From: Pelosinus fermentans DSM 17108
GTDB taxonomy: Bacteria > Bacillota > Negativicutes > DSM-13327
Reading direction: 5' to 3'
Assembly: GCF_000271485.2 (NCBI RefSeq)
Contig: NZ_AKVN02000001.1
Coordinates: 2,877,501-2,941,500 of the forward strand
Length of the DNA stretch: 64,000 nt
The notes under the pieces are model-generated. The model saw only the letters and a program-made list of their open reading frames with translations, had not been told where the DNA came from and ran no database searches. Below, piece by piece: positions 47,543-56,184 of this stretch. How positions within the stretch are numbered: position 1 is the first letter of the stretch; every line of letters begins with the position of its first letter. A program made the position numbers and the translations under genes.

Positions 47543-48826
47543 TTATTTATTACCTCCCAGATTACTATTTCGTTTGTCTGCAACCACTTGCCCTTTCTTA
47601 ATAACCCGGTCGACGATATCCATCCCGACATGATAACTCAAGAATAAATAAGATGGATATTTCAGCATAACAATATCAGCCTGCTTTCCAGGTTCTAACG
47701 TACCGATACGATCTGCTCTTCCAACGGCAGCTGCACCATTTAGCGTCAACGCCGTCAGAATTTCTGCTGGTGACAACGCAAGCTGGATAGCGGCCAATGC
47801 AATCAGCATGGGAATCGAATGACTAAAACAGCTTCCTGGATTATAGTCGGTTGCTAGTGCAAGTGCTCCGCCATTATCAATGATCCATCTGGCTCTGGCG
47901 TATTGTTCCCTCAGACAAAATGCCGTCATTGGCAGCACTGTCGCCACTACACCTCGGGCCGCCATGTCAGCAATCCCCTTATCCGATGCCTGCAGCAAAT
48001 GATCAGCAGAAACAGCCCCAAGTTCTGCTGCGAGCTCTGCTCCGCCAAAGGATACAATCTCATCAGCATGAATTTTTATTTTTAAGCCTAAATCACCTGC
48101 GGCCTGCAGAATCTTTCGCGTCTGATGGACTGAGAATACCCCTTTTTCGCAAAATACATCGCAAAACTCTGCAATTGACTGCTCTATCACTGCCGGCAGA
48201 AGCTTTTCCACAATGAATGTGACATAGTCATCTTCCCGCCCACGATATTCAGGAGGCACAGCATGGGCTCCCATAAAAGTAGGTACAACCTCAACAGCAT
48301 GATCAGCATTTAATTTTCCCATGGCTTGTAATTGCATGAGTTCCGTATCAAAATCCAATCCATAACCACTCTTACCTTCCACGGTGGTAACACCCATAGC
48401 TAGCATCTCATCTAACCGCCTTGACGCAGTCTCAACCATTGCCTCATATCCCATGGACTGAGTGGCTTTGACGGTATTTAAAATACCACCGCCACGCTCT
48501 AAGATCTCCAAATAAGGCGTTCCGCTAAGGCGCCAGAAAAATTCTTCTGGACGATAGCCGCCAAACACAAAATGTGTGTGAGAATCTACAAACCCTGGAA
48601 TGACACTGCACCCCGTCGCATCAATAATCGTTATATTATCATGGAAAATCTCGGGCAGATCAGCAGTTGCCCCCACCCATTCAATCATTCCATTCTTCAC
48701 CAATAACGCACCATCAGTGATTCTCTCTAAACGGTTCATATCGGTTCCTTTTCTTGCTATTGTCCCTGTGCTGGTAACAATCTCTGCTGCATGTTTAATT
48801 AATAATATACTACCTTCACTATGCAA
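47543..48826 (-). CDS. hutI: Imidazolonepropionase
   Basis: A 427-residue metal-dependent amidohydrolase that opens imidazolonepropionate to N-formimino-L-glutamate. Metal and substrate motifs are visible: VDSHTHFVFGGYR, GKSGYGLD, KIHADEIVSFGGAELA, and ATDYNPGSCFSHSIP. It starts at TTG with GGGGGAG 5 bases upstream. It begins 34 bases after the true, frameshifted end of hutU. Confidence 0.96.
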   Translation of the reverse strand: MHSEGSILLIKHAAEIVTSTGTIARKGTDMNRLERITDGALLVKNGMIEWVGATADLPEIFHDNITIIDATGCSVIPGFVDSHTHFVFGGYRPEEFFWRLSGTPYLEILERGGGILNTVKATQSMGYEAMVETASRRLDEMLAMGVTTVEGKSGYGLDFDTELMQLQAMGKLNADHAVEVVPTFMGAHAVPPEYRGREDDYVTFIVEKLLPAVIEQSIAEFCDVFCEKGVFSVHQTRKILQAAGDLGLKIKIHADEIVSFGGAELAAELGAVSADHLLQASDKGIADMAARGVVATVLPMTAFCLREQYARARWIIDNGGALALATDYNPGSCFSHSIPMLIALAAIQLALSPAEILTALTLNGAAAVGRADRIGTLEPGKQADIVMLKYPSYLFLSYHVGMDIVDRVIKKGQVVADKRNSNLGGNK

Positions 48827-48860
48827 AGCATCTCCCCCTTTAGCACTTTTTCGTACGAAA

Positions 48861-50887
48861 CTATTGAAACGCTACAGTGACAATGGTATCGATCAGTTCT
48901 TCCTTTGGGATATAAGGAATCGTCACATGAGCCTTGCCTGCATAATCGCGGTTAAATTCAATAATGGTTTCAATTGAATGTTCATTCCTTGCCCATGATC
49001 GACGGGCTACCCCCCAATGACATCCCACAACATGGCCGATCGCAAAATTTCATCCACCCGCTCACTACCATCCAACACCATACCAAAGCCGCCATTGATT
49101 GATTTACCGATTCCCACACCGCCGCCATTGTGCAATGCTACCAGGCTCATTCCTCTCGCAGCATTTCCTGCAAAACATTGTACTGCCATATCTGCCATTA
49201 CGTTGCTGCCATCTTTGATATTTGACGTTTCACGAAAGGGTGAGTCCGTGCCGCTGACATCGTGATGATCGCGCCCTAACATGACCGGACCAATCTCACC
49301 GCGGCGCACCATTTCATTAAAACGTAATGCAATACTCTTACGGCCTTCTGCATCCTGATATAAAATGCGCGCCTGGGTTCCTACAACCAACTTATGTTTT
49401 TGGGCATCACGAATCCAAATATAATTATCCCGATCTTGCCAGCGCCGTTCAGGGTTAATGCATTGCATCGCCGCCTGATCGGTTTTATGTAAATCTTCTG
49501 GTTTGCCGCTTAAGCAAACCCAGCGAAACGGACCATAGCCATAATCAAACAATTGTGGTCCCATGATATCTTCCACATAAGAAGGAAAAATAAAGCCATC
49601 TTTTTCATCATGTCCGTTTTTAGCAATTTCTGTAACCCCTGCATCATAAATTGCCTTCATAAATGCATTTCCGTAATCAAAAAAGTAGGTTCCCTGTTCT
49701 ACCAGTTCTTTAATTAATACAAAATGACGCTGTAAGCTCTTATTAACCAATGCATGAAATTTGCCGCGATTCTCAGTCAAAAGTGCAGTCCGCGCCTCGA
49801 AGGTCAACCCTTGTGGACAATAACCACCATCATAGGCCGCATGACAGGAGGTTTGATCAGACAACAAGTCAATATGCTTCCGATTGGCTACTGCATATTC
49901 CAGCAAATCTACAATATTGCCATGGTAGGCTATTGACAACGCTTTGCCCGCATTCTGATATTCTTCCGCCATTTTGAATACTTCCTCAATATCATCGCTG
50001 CATTTTCCAACCCATCCTTGTTCTAAACGTGTCTGAATACGGGAGAAGTCTACCTCAGCAATAATACCGACTGCACCAGCAATTTCTACTGCTTTTGGCT
50101 GTGCACCGCTCATACCGCCTAATCCAGAGGAAACAAACAACTTCCCATGCAAATCATCATGAGGTGCAACGCCCAATTTAATCCTACCTGCTGTTAGCAA
50201 GGTGTTAAAAGTTCCATGAACAATGCCTTGCGGACCAATATACATCCAGCCGCCCGCTGTCATCTGTCCATAGTTGGCAACTCCCATCTGTTCGGCAACT
50301 TCCCAGTCATCCTGATTATCAAACATCCCCACCATCAAAGCATTGGTGATAATTACCCTGGGCGCTTCAGGTTTTGAGGGGAACAATCCCAGGGGATGTC
50401 CTGATTCTACAACTAGTGTTTGATCTTGCGTCATAACTTCTAAATATTTTTTAATCAATCGATATTGCATCCAATTTTGGCATACGCTTCCTGTCTCTCC
50501 ATAAGTGACCATTTCATAAGGATAGAGTGCAACATCATGATCCAGATTATTATCAATCATGACTTGAAATGCCTTACCTTCAATGCAATTACCTTTGTAT
50601 TCATCTAATGGTTTACCGTAAATAGTTTCCTTCGGCATATACCGATAACCATAAATCCGCCCATATGTTTTTAGTTCTTCCATAAACTCCCTCGCCAAAT
50701 GGCTATGCAACTCCTCAGGAATATACCGTAGAGCATTTTTCAATGCAACTTTACTTTGTTCAATACTTAATCGAAAACCTCTATCCGGTGCCCTGCGCAC
50801 GCCCGCCTTAAATATCGGCGGCTCTGGTAATGCATCGTCCAGCTTAATCGTCATGGCACAGGTAATCTCTTTATTATCGATCTTCAT
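48861..50887 (-). CDS. hutU: Urocanate hydratase, interrupted by a one-base frameshift near the 3' end
   Basis: An NAD-dependent enzyme that hydrates urocanate to imidazolonepropionate. The first frame is normal (AGGWMYIGPQGIVHGT, SSGLGGMSGAQPKA, YCPQGLTFEAR, FGYGPFRWVCLSG-like YGYGPFRWVCLSG, GRDHHDVSGTDSPFRETS, LHNGGGVGIGKSINGG) but stops after WDVIGG at a TAG (49007-49009). The tract there has six G residues. With a seventh, the frame continues as VARRSWARNEHSIETIIEF and ends in TAG at 48861, giving a protein of about 674 residues like the long HutU class. It is a true frameshift or a homopolymer sequencing error. The start at 50887 has AAGGGG 8 bases upstream; the frame opens at GTG 50905. 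Confidence 0.93.
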
Positions 50888-50975
50888 CGTCATATCCCCT
50901 TCCACGAAATAGTATTAAATCATCTATAAAATAATTAATTAAATATATTTCATTATAAATAATCTTTATATTCTG

Positions 50976-51029
50976 ATTATAATACGCCTACTGTCAAAAT
51001 ATCGTCAAAAGAATGCCCAGCATCGTCAA
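50976..51029 (-). promoter_or_regulatory. hutU promoter region with phased TTTGAC repeats
   Basis: On the minus strand three TTGAC(G/A) hexamers (51024-51029, 51003-51008 and 50992-50997) are spaced 21 and 11 bases apart, that is two turns and one turn of the helix. TATAAT follows at 50976-50981. The block 50976-51012 aligns without gaps with the block before the PAS/hutG unit (23 of 37 bases, including TTTGACGATA). This looks like an activator site shared by the two hut promoters. Confidence 0.65.
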
Positions 51030-51053
51030 ATTATACACCAAATATCTTCACTG

Positions 51054-52064
51054 TTACCTAGCCAACCCTTTCAGTCGGCAAAGAGTATCAACTACAGCAA
51101 AAATGATCACTTTGGCCAAACTCGCAGTTGCCCTGTCATGATCAAACCGCGGTGATACTTCTGCAATGTCAAATCCAACAACTTTCTGTGTGCGAAGTAT
51201 ATGCTTTAAATACTTCAGCACCATCTCCGGATGCAGCCCTAAAGGCTGTGGTGCGCTGACTCCGGGAGCAAAAGAAGAGGAAAATACATCTGCACAAATC
51301 GTTACGTAAAGATTGGGTATGGACTGCATAAAAGAATCGAGCTTTTCCAGGATATGTTCTTCATATTGCATGGAAATATCACCTGCTAATAAATAACCTG
51401 CTCCTAATTGTTGGGCCGTTTTGAATAATTCAAGTGTATTGCTGCTGCGCTGGATGCCCAGGCAAAAATAATGAAATCCTTCTCCCGATTTGCAAGCATC
51501 ATCGGCAATTTGCCGAAACATCGTCCCAGAATTTCCTTCCCCAATAAATGGTCGAAGATCAAAGTGTGCATCAAAATTTAAAATACCCAGATCACATTTG
51601 CCATCTTTCTGTCGCAGAAAATCCGCTTGTCCCCGGAAATGTCCCAAAGCAGTTTCATGACCGCCTCCCATAACCAGAGGAAACAGTCCGGCTTGACGAA
51701 GATAAAGAACTGCTTGTTCCAGCGCCATCTGGCTTTTCATTAGCTCTCCATCTGCACAGGTAATGTTTCCCGCATCAAACACCAACACCTCTGAAGAAAA
51801 AGAACAGGGTAAATTAACAAGTTCACGCCGTATCCCCTCCGGCCCCGAAGAAGCACCTTGGCGTCCGTTATTCCTCCGTATGCCCTCATCGCAGCAAAAT
51901 CCCAGCAAAGCAAATCCCAATTTACCCGTGAATTTGAATAATGGCTGCCTTAAATCCAGCGGTTTTATCCATTGGTGCCACCGAAAAGCATCATAATTTT
52001 CCCTGCTGTCAATCCGCCCCTGCCACATTGTAAAATCCCCTGTCTCATATCGATCCTGAAACAT
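51054..52064 (-). CDS. hutG: Formimidoylglutamase (arginase family)
   Basis: A 336-residue manganese ureohydrolase that splits N-formimino-glutamate into glutamate and formamide. Metal-site motifs are PLVMGGGHETALGH, LNFDAHFDLRPF and ICADVFSSSFAPGVSAPQPLG, plus FDIAEVSPRFDHD near the end. In the third site the first Asp of the usual D-x-D is Cys (CAD), a pattern I recall from some HutG proteins. CAGGAGG precedes the ATG. Its presence beside FtcD and FchA gives the cell two ways to finish histidine breakdown. It follows the PAS protein gene. Confidence 0.93.
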   Translation of the reverse strand: MFQDRYETGDFTMWQGRIDSRENYDAFRWHQWIKPLDLRQPLFKFTGKLGFALLGFCCDEGIRRNNGRQGASSGPEGIRRELVNLPCSFSSEVLVFDAGNITCADGELMKSQMALEQAVLYLRQAGLFPLVMGGGHETALGHFRGQADFLRQKDGKCDLGILNFDAHFDLRPFIGEGNSGTMFRQIADDACKSGEGFHYFCLGIQRSSNTLELFKTAQQLGAGYLLAGDISMQYEEHILEKLDSFMQSIPNLYVTICADVFSSSFAPGVSAPQPLGLHPEMVLKYLKHILRTQKVVGFDIAEVSPRFDHDRATASLAKVIIFAVVDTLCRLKGLAR

Positions 52065-52113
52065 ACTTATCCTCCTGCTCAGTCTTATCTATTGGTTTAC
52101 GATTTGTATTGGC

Positions 52114-52494
52114 TTAAAATAATCCAGTAATTTTACCATCATTATCAATATCCATCATTTCTGCCGCAGGTTTTTTCGGAAGTCCTGGCATTGTCATAGA
52201 TAATTCCACCAGACCCGCATATTCCCCATTATGATACCATGGAGTTTGATAAACCAGCTTTTTTACGCCGTTTTTTTCAATAGTATAACTATTGGCAGTT
52301 TTGGTTTCGATAATCTTAGTAATTTTTTCGCAGACACGCTCAGAATGAATATCTGCTACATTTTTCCCAATCAAAGTCTTTCCACCATATTTTTCAAAAG
52401 TTTGAACTGAGCTATCATTCATTTCAATAATATTGCCGATTTTATCTGTAACGGTAACTGCAATAGGCAATTCCTTTACCCATCCAGTAGACAT
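52114..52494 (-). CDS. Stand-alone PAS-domain protein heading the hut cluster
   Basis: A roughly 126-residue protein that is essentially one PAS domain (WVKELPIAVTVTDKIGNIIEMND, then LIGKNVADIHSE and LVYQTPWYHNGEYAGLVELSM) with a short acidic tail DIDNDGKIT. There is no output domain, no signal peptide and no membrane helix. The start at 52494 has AGGAGG 9 bases upstream; an earlier ATG overlaps it. It lies 49 bases before hutG behind a promoter that shares its element with the hutU promoter. It could sense a ligand or redox state and act on a separate regulator; the partner is unknown. Confidence 0.85.
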   Translation of the reverse strand: MSTGWVKELPIAVTVTDKIGNIIEMNDSSVQTFEKYGGKTLIGKNVADIHSERVCEKITKIIETKTANSYTIEKNGVKKLVYQTPWYHNGEYAGLVELSMTMPGLPKKPAAEMMDIDNDGKITGLF

Positions 52495-52539
52495 ATGCTT
52501 CCCCCTCCTCCCCATCTTAAAGTTGTTCTGCTTATATGA

Positions 52540-52572
52540 ATTTTACAAAAAGCAATGTCTAACTATCGTCAA
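52540..52572 (-). promoter_or_regulatory. Promoter of the PAS-hutG unit, sharing the hutU element
   Basis: On the minus strand TTTGACGATA (TTGACG at 52567-52572) is followed 11 bases later by TTAGACA and then by TAAAAT at 52540-52545. The spacing between TTGACG and the -10-like element is 21 bases, identical to that before hutU. Confidence 0.6.
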
Positions 52573-52601
52573 ATCGTAGTGACACTTTTTATCTTACTAT
52601 T

Positions 52602-52641
52602 ACAAATAAAAAAAGTGGCAAATAGCCACCTTTTTTATTTG
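52602..52641. terminator. Bidirectional terminator upstream of the PAS-hutG promoter
   Basis: An A-run, GTGGC, 5-base loop, GCCAC, T-run structure (GTGGC 52615-52619, GCCAC 52625-52629) with nearly perfect long arms. It insulates the hut cluster from the spore operon. Confidence 0.8.
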
Positions 52642-52728
52642 TCATTGGTTTTCTTTAGTTGAATAACTAGTTAATAATTCTACAAGGAAGTGTTAGAATG
52701 AAGTTTATAAATAGCAAATTACATAAAA

Positions 52729-52761
52729 ATAAAAGCTGAATTGGTTTTTTCAGCTTTTATT
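52729..52761 (-). terminator. Terminator of the spoVA operon
   Basis: AATAAAAGCTGAA and its complement form 13-base arms around a short loop, with a T-rich tail on the minus strand. It lies about 30 bases after the last DUF1657 gene. Confidence 0.8.
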
Positions 52762-52789
52762 CAAGATGAACTTTACCATTAATCACTTG

Positions 52790-52990
52790 CTATTTGTATT
52801 GAGGTTCTTGATTTTCAATGTATTTTTGCCTTCCCTTCAATGTTTCAATAGCATTGTCAAGGGTTGTTGCTAATTGCTCAAATGTTTGTTTTGCTTGCGG
52901 ATCCTGAGTTTCCATAGAAAATGTTTTCATGCTGGATGCAGCAGATTGAATAGTTGCAATAGCCTGATTCATTTGTGTACCTACCGTCAT
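52790..52990 (-). CDS. DUF1657 spore-associated small protein (last gene of spoVA operon)
   Basis: A 66-residue helical protein of the DUF1657 family: MTVGTQMNQAIATIQSAASS then FSMETQDPQAKQTFEQLA and the ending YIENQEPQYK. The start at 52990 has GAGGAGG 7 bases upstream; a frame extending to 53059 overlaps spoVAE and is rejected. It resembles the protein at 55758-55964 (both begin MTV and end QEPQYK). These proteins accompany spoVA genes and YetF-type membrane proteins in spore formers; the biochemical role is unknown. Confidence 0.9.
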   Translation of the reverse strand: MTVGTQMNQAIATIQSAASSMKTFSMETQDPQAKQTFEQLATTLDNAIETLKGRQKYIENQEPQYK

Positions 52991-53018
52991 TTTTCTCACC
53001 TCCTCTTCGAAAATATTT

Positions 53019-53372
53019 TTATCCTTTTGGTTTGCATAATAAAGCTGACAAAAATCCAAATATAATCGCTGCTGAAATACCTGAACTGGTGATTTTAAAA
53101 ATACCTGTTAATACTCCAATAATACCAGTCTTTTCTGCTTCTTGAAGAGCGCCTTTTACCAATTGGTTGCCAAAGCTGCTTATTGGAACGGATGCTCCAG
53201 CTCCAGCGAATTTTACTAAATCATCATATAAACCAAATCCTCCTAAAACAGCTCCAGACACTACTAATGTAACCATTGTATGTGCAGGAGTTAGCTTTAG
53301 CCCGTCCATAAGGAGCTGTCCAATCACACATATAGCCCCACCAACGATAAACGCCAAAATAAATTTTTCCAA
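53019..53372 (-). CDS. spoVAE: Stage V sporulation protein AE (SpoVAEb type)
   Basis: A 117-residue inner-spore-membrane protein with about four hydrophobic segments and the family pattern FIVGGAICVIGQLLMD, GAVLGGFGLYDDLVKFAGAGASVPISSFGN. Together with SpoVAC and SpoVAD it forms the channel that moves calcium-dipicolinate into the forespore and out during germination. It is 16 bases from spoVAD in the same transcript. Confidence 0.96.
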   Translation of the reverse strand: MEKFILAFIVGGAICVIGQLLMDGLKLTPAHTMVTLVVSGAVLGGFGLYDDLVKFAGAGASVPISSFGNQLVKGALQEAEKTGIIGVLTGIFKITSSGISAAIIFGFLSALLCKPKG

Positions 53373-53388
53373 ACCTGGTGCCTCCTGT

Positions 53389-54390
53389 TTACATTTCTAT
53401 AGATACTGCATGGGCAACGCATGGTATAGTTTCCTTTTGCTGGTAAGACATGGGGGATAATAAAGCACCTGTGCCTATAACCAGAATTCGGTTCAGTTCT
53501 CCTTTTCGCATACGATTTAAAAGATGCCCGAAGGTTGTTGTCGCAACACAGGCACAACCACTGCCTCCTGCCAGAACTGGCTGGTTTTCTTTATACATCA
53601 AAATACCGCAATCGGTCAATTTTTCTACAGGGATATCAAGCCCATGCTGTTTAAGCAAATCTCCTGCAATTGGGTGACCTACCCTACCTAAATCTCCGGT
53701 GGCAATCAGGTCATATTGTAATGGGGATATATTTAAATCCCTAAAGTGGGCTTCAATGGTGTCAACTGCAGCAGGAGCCATAGCTGCCCCCATGTTAAAG
53801 GGGTCAGAAAGCCCCATGTCTATTACACGTCCAATTGTAGAAGCTGCGATGCGTGGTCCTTCACCTTGCTTCGCAACAACTGCAGCACCTGCTCCCGTCA
53901 CAGTCCACTGTGCAGTAGGTGGCTTTTGCGCGCCATATTCCGTAGGGTAACGGTACTGTTTTTCACTAGCTGCATTATGACTAGATGTGCCAACAAGTGC
54001 ATTCTGTGCGAAACCGCTATCAATCATAAGAGATGCTAAAGAAAGACCTTCCATTGAACTAGAGCATGCTCCATAAATCCCCAAAAAAGGAACAGCAAGG
54101 GTACGTGCAGTAAAGCTGCTGGGGATAATCTGGTTAATTAGATCACCGCTGAGAAAAAACTGGATATCCTCTTTCTTAAGTCCTGATTTTTTAATTGCAG
54201 TCTCACAAGCCTGTTCCAAAAATTTTTTTTCTGCTTGTTCATAACTGTCTTGTCCAAGCCATATATCGCCATGAAGCAGGTCAAAGTCCTTTGCCAGGTT
54301 GCCTTGTGCCTCAAAAGGTCCGCCTATAGCTGCAGATCCAATAATTACTGGCTTGGATTGAAAAACCCATGTTTGATGACCTTGCAACAT
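53389..54390 (-). CDS. spoVAD: Stage V sporulation protein AD
   Basis: A 333-residue thiolase-fold protein that binds dipicolinic acid on the inner spore membrane in Bacillus. It is recognised by HQTWVFQSKPVIIGSAAIGGPFE, FDLLHGDIWLGQDSYEQAEK, FLGIYGACSSSMEGLSLA, and the end region PVLAGGSGCACVATTTFGHLLNRM. The gene is directly adjacent to spoVAC and spoVAE. Confidence 0.97.
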   Translation of the reverse strand: MLQGHQTWVFQSKPVIIGSAAIGGPFEAQGNLAKDFDLLHGDIWLGQDSYEQAEKKFLEQACETAIKKSGLKKEDIQFFLSGDLINQIIPSSFTARTLAVPFLGIYGACSSSMEGLSLASLMIDSGFAQNALVGTSSHNAASEKQYRYPTEYGAQKPPTAQWTVTGAGAAVVAKQGEGPRIAASTIGRVIDMGLSDPFNMGAAMAPAAVDTIEAHFRDLNISPLQYDLIATGDLGRVGHPIAGDLLKQHGLDIPVEKLTDCGILMYKENQPVLAGGSGCACVATTTFGHLLNRMRKGELNRILVIGTGALLSPMSYQQKETIPCVAHAVSIEM

Positions 54391-54870
54391 TTACATTCCA
54401 CCTAACGACTTAATCATTACACTTATAATAGCAACAACAAAAGCAGAAAAGACGCCAAAAACAATGACTGGTCCTGCGATTTTAAACATATTGCCCCCAA
54501 CACCTAATACAAATCCTTCACTTTTATGATCAAGAGAAGCTGAAGTGATAGTATTTGCAAATCCTGTAACCGGAACCGAACTTCCCGCACCAGCCCATTG
54601 AGCAATATGATCATATACTCCAAAGCTTGTAAGTAACACTGATATCATAATTAGAACCGCAACGGTAGGGTCTCCAGCTGTCTTTTCATCAAAATCGAAA
54701 TACTTTATAAAAAATAATTGTATTCCCTGACCTATTGTACAGATAATTCCTCCGCCAATAAAAGCTCGTACACAATTTGCTAGTATGGGACGCTGTGGCT
54801 CCCTTGCACGAGCAAAGTCTTGGTACTGCTGCTGCACGGGAGTTAGATTCTTTCTTTTGAAACTTGACAA
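54391..54870 (-). CDS. spoVAC: Stage V sporulation protein AC
   Basis: A 159-residue membrane protein with about four hydrophobic helices. It shows the SpoVAC pattern VRAFIGGGIICTIGQGIQ, DEKTAGDPTVAVLIM, GVYDHIAQWAGAGSSVPVTGFANT. In Bacillus SpoVAC behaves as a mechanosensitive channel for dipicolinate release. It is homologous to SpoVAE over the membrane region, and stops one base before the spoVAD start. Confidence 0.97.
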   Translation of the reverse strand: MSSFKRKNLTPVQQQYQDFARAREPQRPILANCVRAFIGGGIICTIGQGIQLFFIKYFDFDEKTAGDPTVAVLIMISVLLTSFGVYDHIAQWAGAGSSVPVTGFANTITSASLDHKSEGFVLGVGGNMFKIAGPVIVFGVFSAFVVAIISVMIKSLGGM

Positions 54871-54882
54871 TACAATCCACCT

Positions 54883-55749
54883 CTATCTTAATAAATATGG
54901 CTTGAGTTTTCCCATAAGTTGTTCTAATTTTTCAGCATGCTCCGAATACATCTTTCGAGCTGCTTCATTTTTTGTCTCCAGTGAAAAGCTCATGAGATCA
55001 GCCTGACTTTTTTCAAAATTTGCATAGAGCATTTCCTTAACTTTAGGCTGGGGTATTTGTATAGAGTCGTCAAACAAATCCAGGTATAAATCCCCAGATG
55101 AATCTACTTGTCCGATGAAAACATTATCGATGGATACTCCTATGGTTTCCAATTGAATCTCTAGCCATTCTCTATTAAAGCCTAAAGAAAATAGGGATTC
55201 GTTTAGCATATTGCCATCTAGTATAACAGTCTGCGGTTCCGTCAGTGGTGCCAATTTCATTCCTAAATCATAGGAAGACACAGGCTTTTTATGGGACTTC
55301 ATAAATACATTTATGTCTCCGGTATCCTCCATTACAGCAAATTCTACATCTGCTAAACTGAAAGCATTTTTGGAGCGAAGTTCTCGCAGCAGTTCCTCTG
55401 CTGTCAATCTTGTTTGTAGAAGATTTTCTTCCATGATATTCCCATGCTTAATTAGCACAGTTTCTTTTCCGTTGACAATGTCATGGATCCACTTGCTTTT
55501 TAGAGATAAATAATCCAATGCTATAGGAAATAAGACCCAAACACTAAGAGCAATAAATCCAAAGGTAAGATTTGCAATTAAATTTAAGGACATTATTGCA
55601 GCAATTACTGCAGCTACAATGTAACTTACAAATCTAAAAGGCGTCATTCGGACAATATTTCTTTTTCCCATTAATCTGACCAAAATCAACATTAAAAAGA
55701 ATAATGAAACTGAGCTCAGTAATATCTGTATCCATGTTTGCATTTTCAA
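54883..55749 (-). CDS. DUF421 (YetF-type) membrane protein with a C-terminal DUF1657-like segment
   Basis: A 288-residue protein. Three hydrophobic helices (about 8-85) are followed by the YetF cytosolic domain (VNGKETVLIKHGNIMEENLLQTRLTAEELL is recognisable in pieces; SLADVEFAVMEDTGDINVFMK). The last 50 residues (FEKSQADLMSFSLETKNEAARKMYSEHAEKL) resemble the two DUF1657 proteins of the operon, so the DUF1657 unit appears three times. Proteins of this kind occur with spoVAC-AD-AE in the mobile spoVA2 operon linked to heat-resistant Bacillus spores. It lies between the first DUF1657 gene and spoVAC. Confidence 0.92.
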   Translation of the reverse strand: MKMQTWIQILLSSVSLFFLMLILVRLMGKRNIVRMTPFRFVSYIVAAVIAAIMSLNLIANLTFGFIALSVWVLFPIALDYLSLKSKWIHDIVNGKETVLIKHGNIMEENLLQTRLTAEELLRELRSKNAFSLADVEFAVMEDTGDINVFMKSHKKPVSSYDLGMKLAPLTEPQTVILDGNMLNESLFSLGFNREWLEIQLETIGVSIDNVFIGQVDSSGDLYLDLFDDSIQIPQPKVKEMLYANFEKSQADLMSFSLETKNEAARKMYSEHAEKLEQLMGKLKPYLLR

Positions 55750-55757
55750 TCTCCTGA

Positions 55758-55964
55758 CTAATTTCCTTTATATTGTGGCTCTTGATATTCCAAAACTTTT
55801 ATTCTTTCCTCAAGATCGCTGATAATTTGCGCTGTAGCCTCTAACGTCTCATTGTAAACTAATTTGCTTTCTTTATCCCTCGTCTGTAGCGCGTATAGTC
55901 TTAATGTTCCTTGATTACCTTTTAGAGTGGCTAATGTTTTTTTTATCTGAGAAGCAACTGTCAT
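55758..55964 (-). CDS. DUF1657 spore-associated small protein (first gene of spoVA operon)
   Basis: A 68-residue helical protein: MTVASQIKKTLATLKGN, LQTRDKESKLVYNETLE, and the ending VLEYQEPQYKGN. The start at 55964 has GGAGG 8 bases upstream and gives the family's usual MTV beginning; longer frames to 55997 pass through that ribosome site. It opens the spore operon behind a sigma-G-like promoter. Function unknown. Confidence 0.9.
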   Translation of the reverse strand: MTVASQIKKTLATLKGNQGTLRLYALQTRDKESKLVYNETLEATAQIISDLEERIKVLEYQEPQYKGN

Positions 55965-55988
55965 ATCCATTACCTCCATCTTCCCTTT

Positions 55989-56018
55989 TAGTATCACTCT
56001 TATTCTAATTTTTATTCA
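55989..56018 (-). promoter_or_regulatory. Sigma-G/sigma-F-like promoter of the spoVA operon
   Basis: On the minus strand TGAATA (56013-56018) and GATACTA (55989-55995) are 17 bases apart, 25 bases before the start of the first gene. The forespore consensus is TGAATA - 17/18 - CATACTA, so only one base differs. This fits forespore-specific expression of the operon. Confidence 0.65.
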
Positions 56019-56093
56019 GTAAGCTATGATTCGTGTATTGTTATAAGCAGAAAAAACTCTCCAGCATCCTTCTAGGGAAGAATGTAAAGTAAA

Positions 56094-56126
56094 GCGTCTG
56101 GAACAGGAAAAACCTGTTTCAGACGC
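56094..56126 (-). terminator. Terminator after the BTAD regulator gene
   Basis: Arms of 14 bases (56094-56107 and 56113-56126, GCGTCTG...CAGACGC, one mismatch) enclose a 5-base loop. A T-rich tail follows on the minus strand. It lies about 60 bases after the regulator's stop. Confidence 0.75.
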
Positions 56127-56184
56127 CTTTTGGTGGTGGGTAGATTCCATAAAGCAGAAAGTTCTGTCAAATTCCAACGGTATA

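Noticed and set aside
47542-47631. Longer ftcD start overlapping hutI
   Set aside because: The added 30 residues are encoded by hutI sequence in another frame; the internal ATG has the ribosome site and begins the family-conserved sequence.
49007-49013. Programmed ribosomal frameshifting in hutU
   Set aside because: The tract is a plain G run with a stop directly after it. There is no recognisable slippery heptamer or downstream pseudoknot, and HutU elsewhere is made from one frame.
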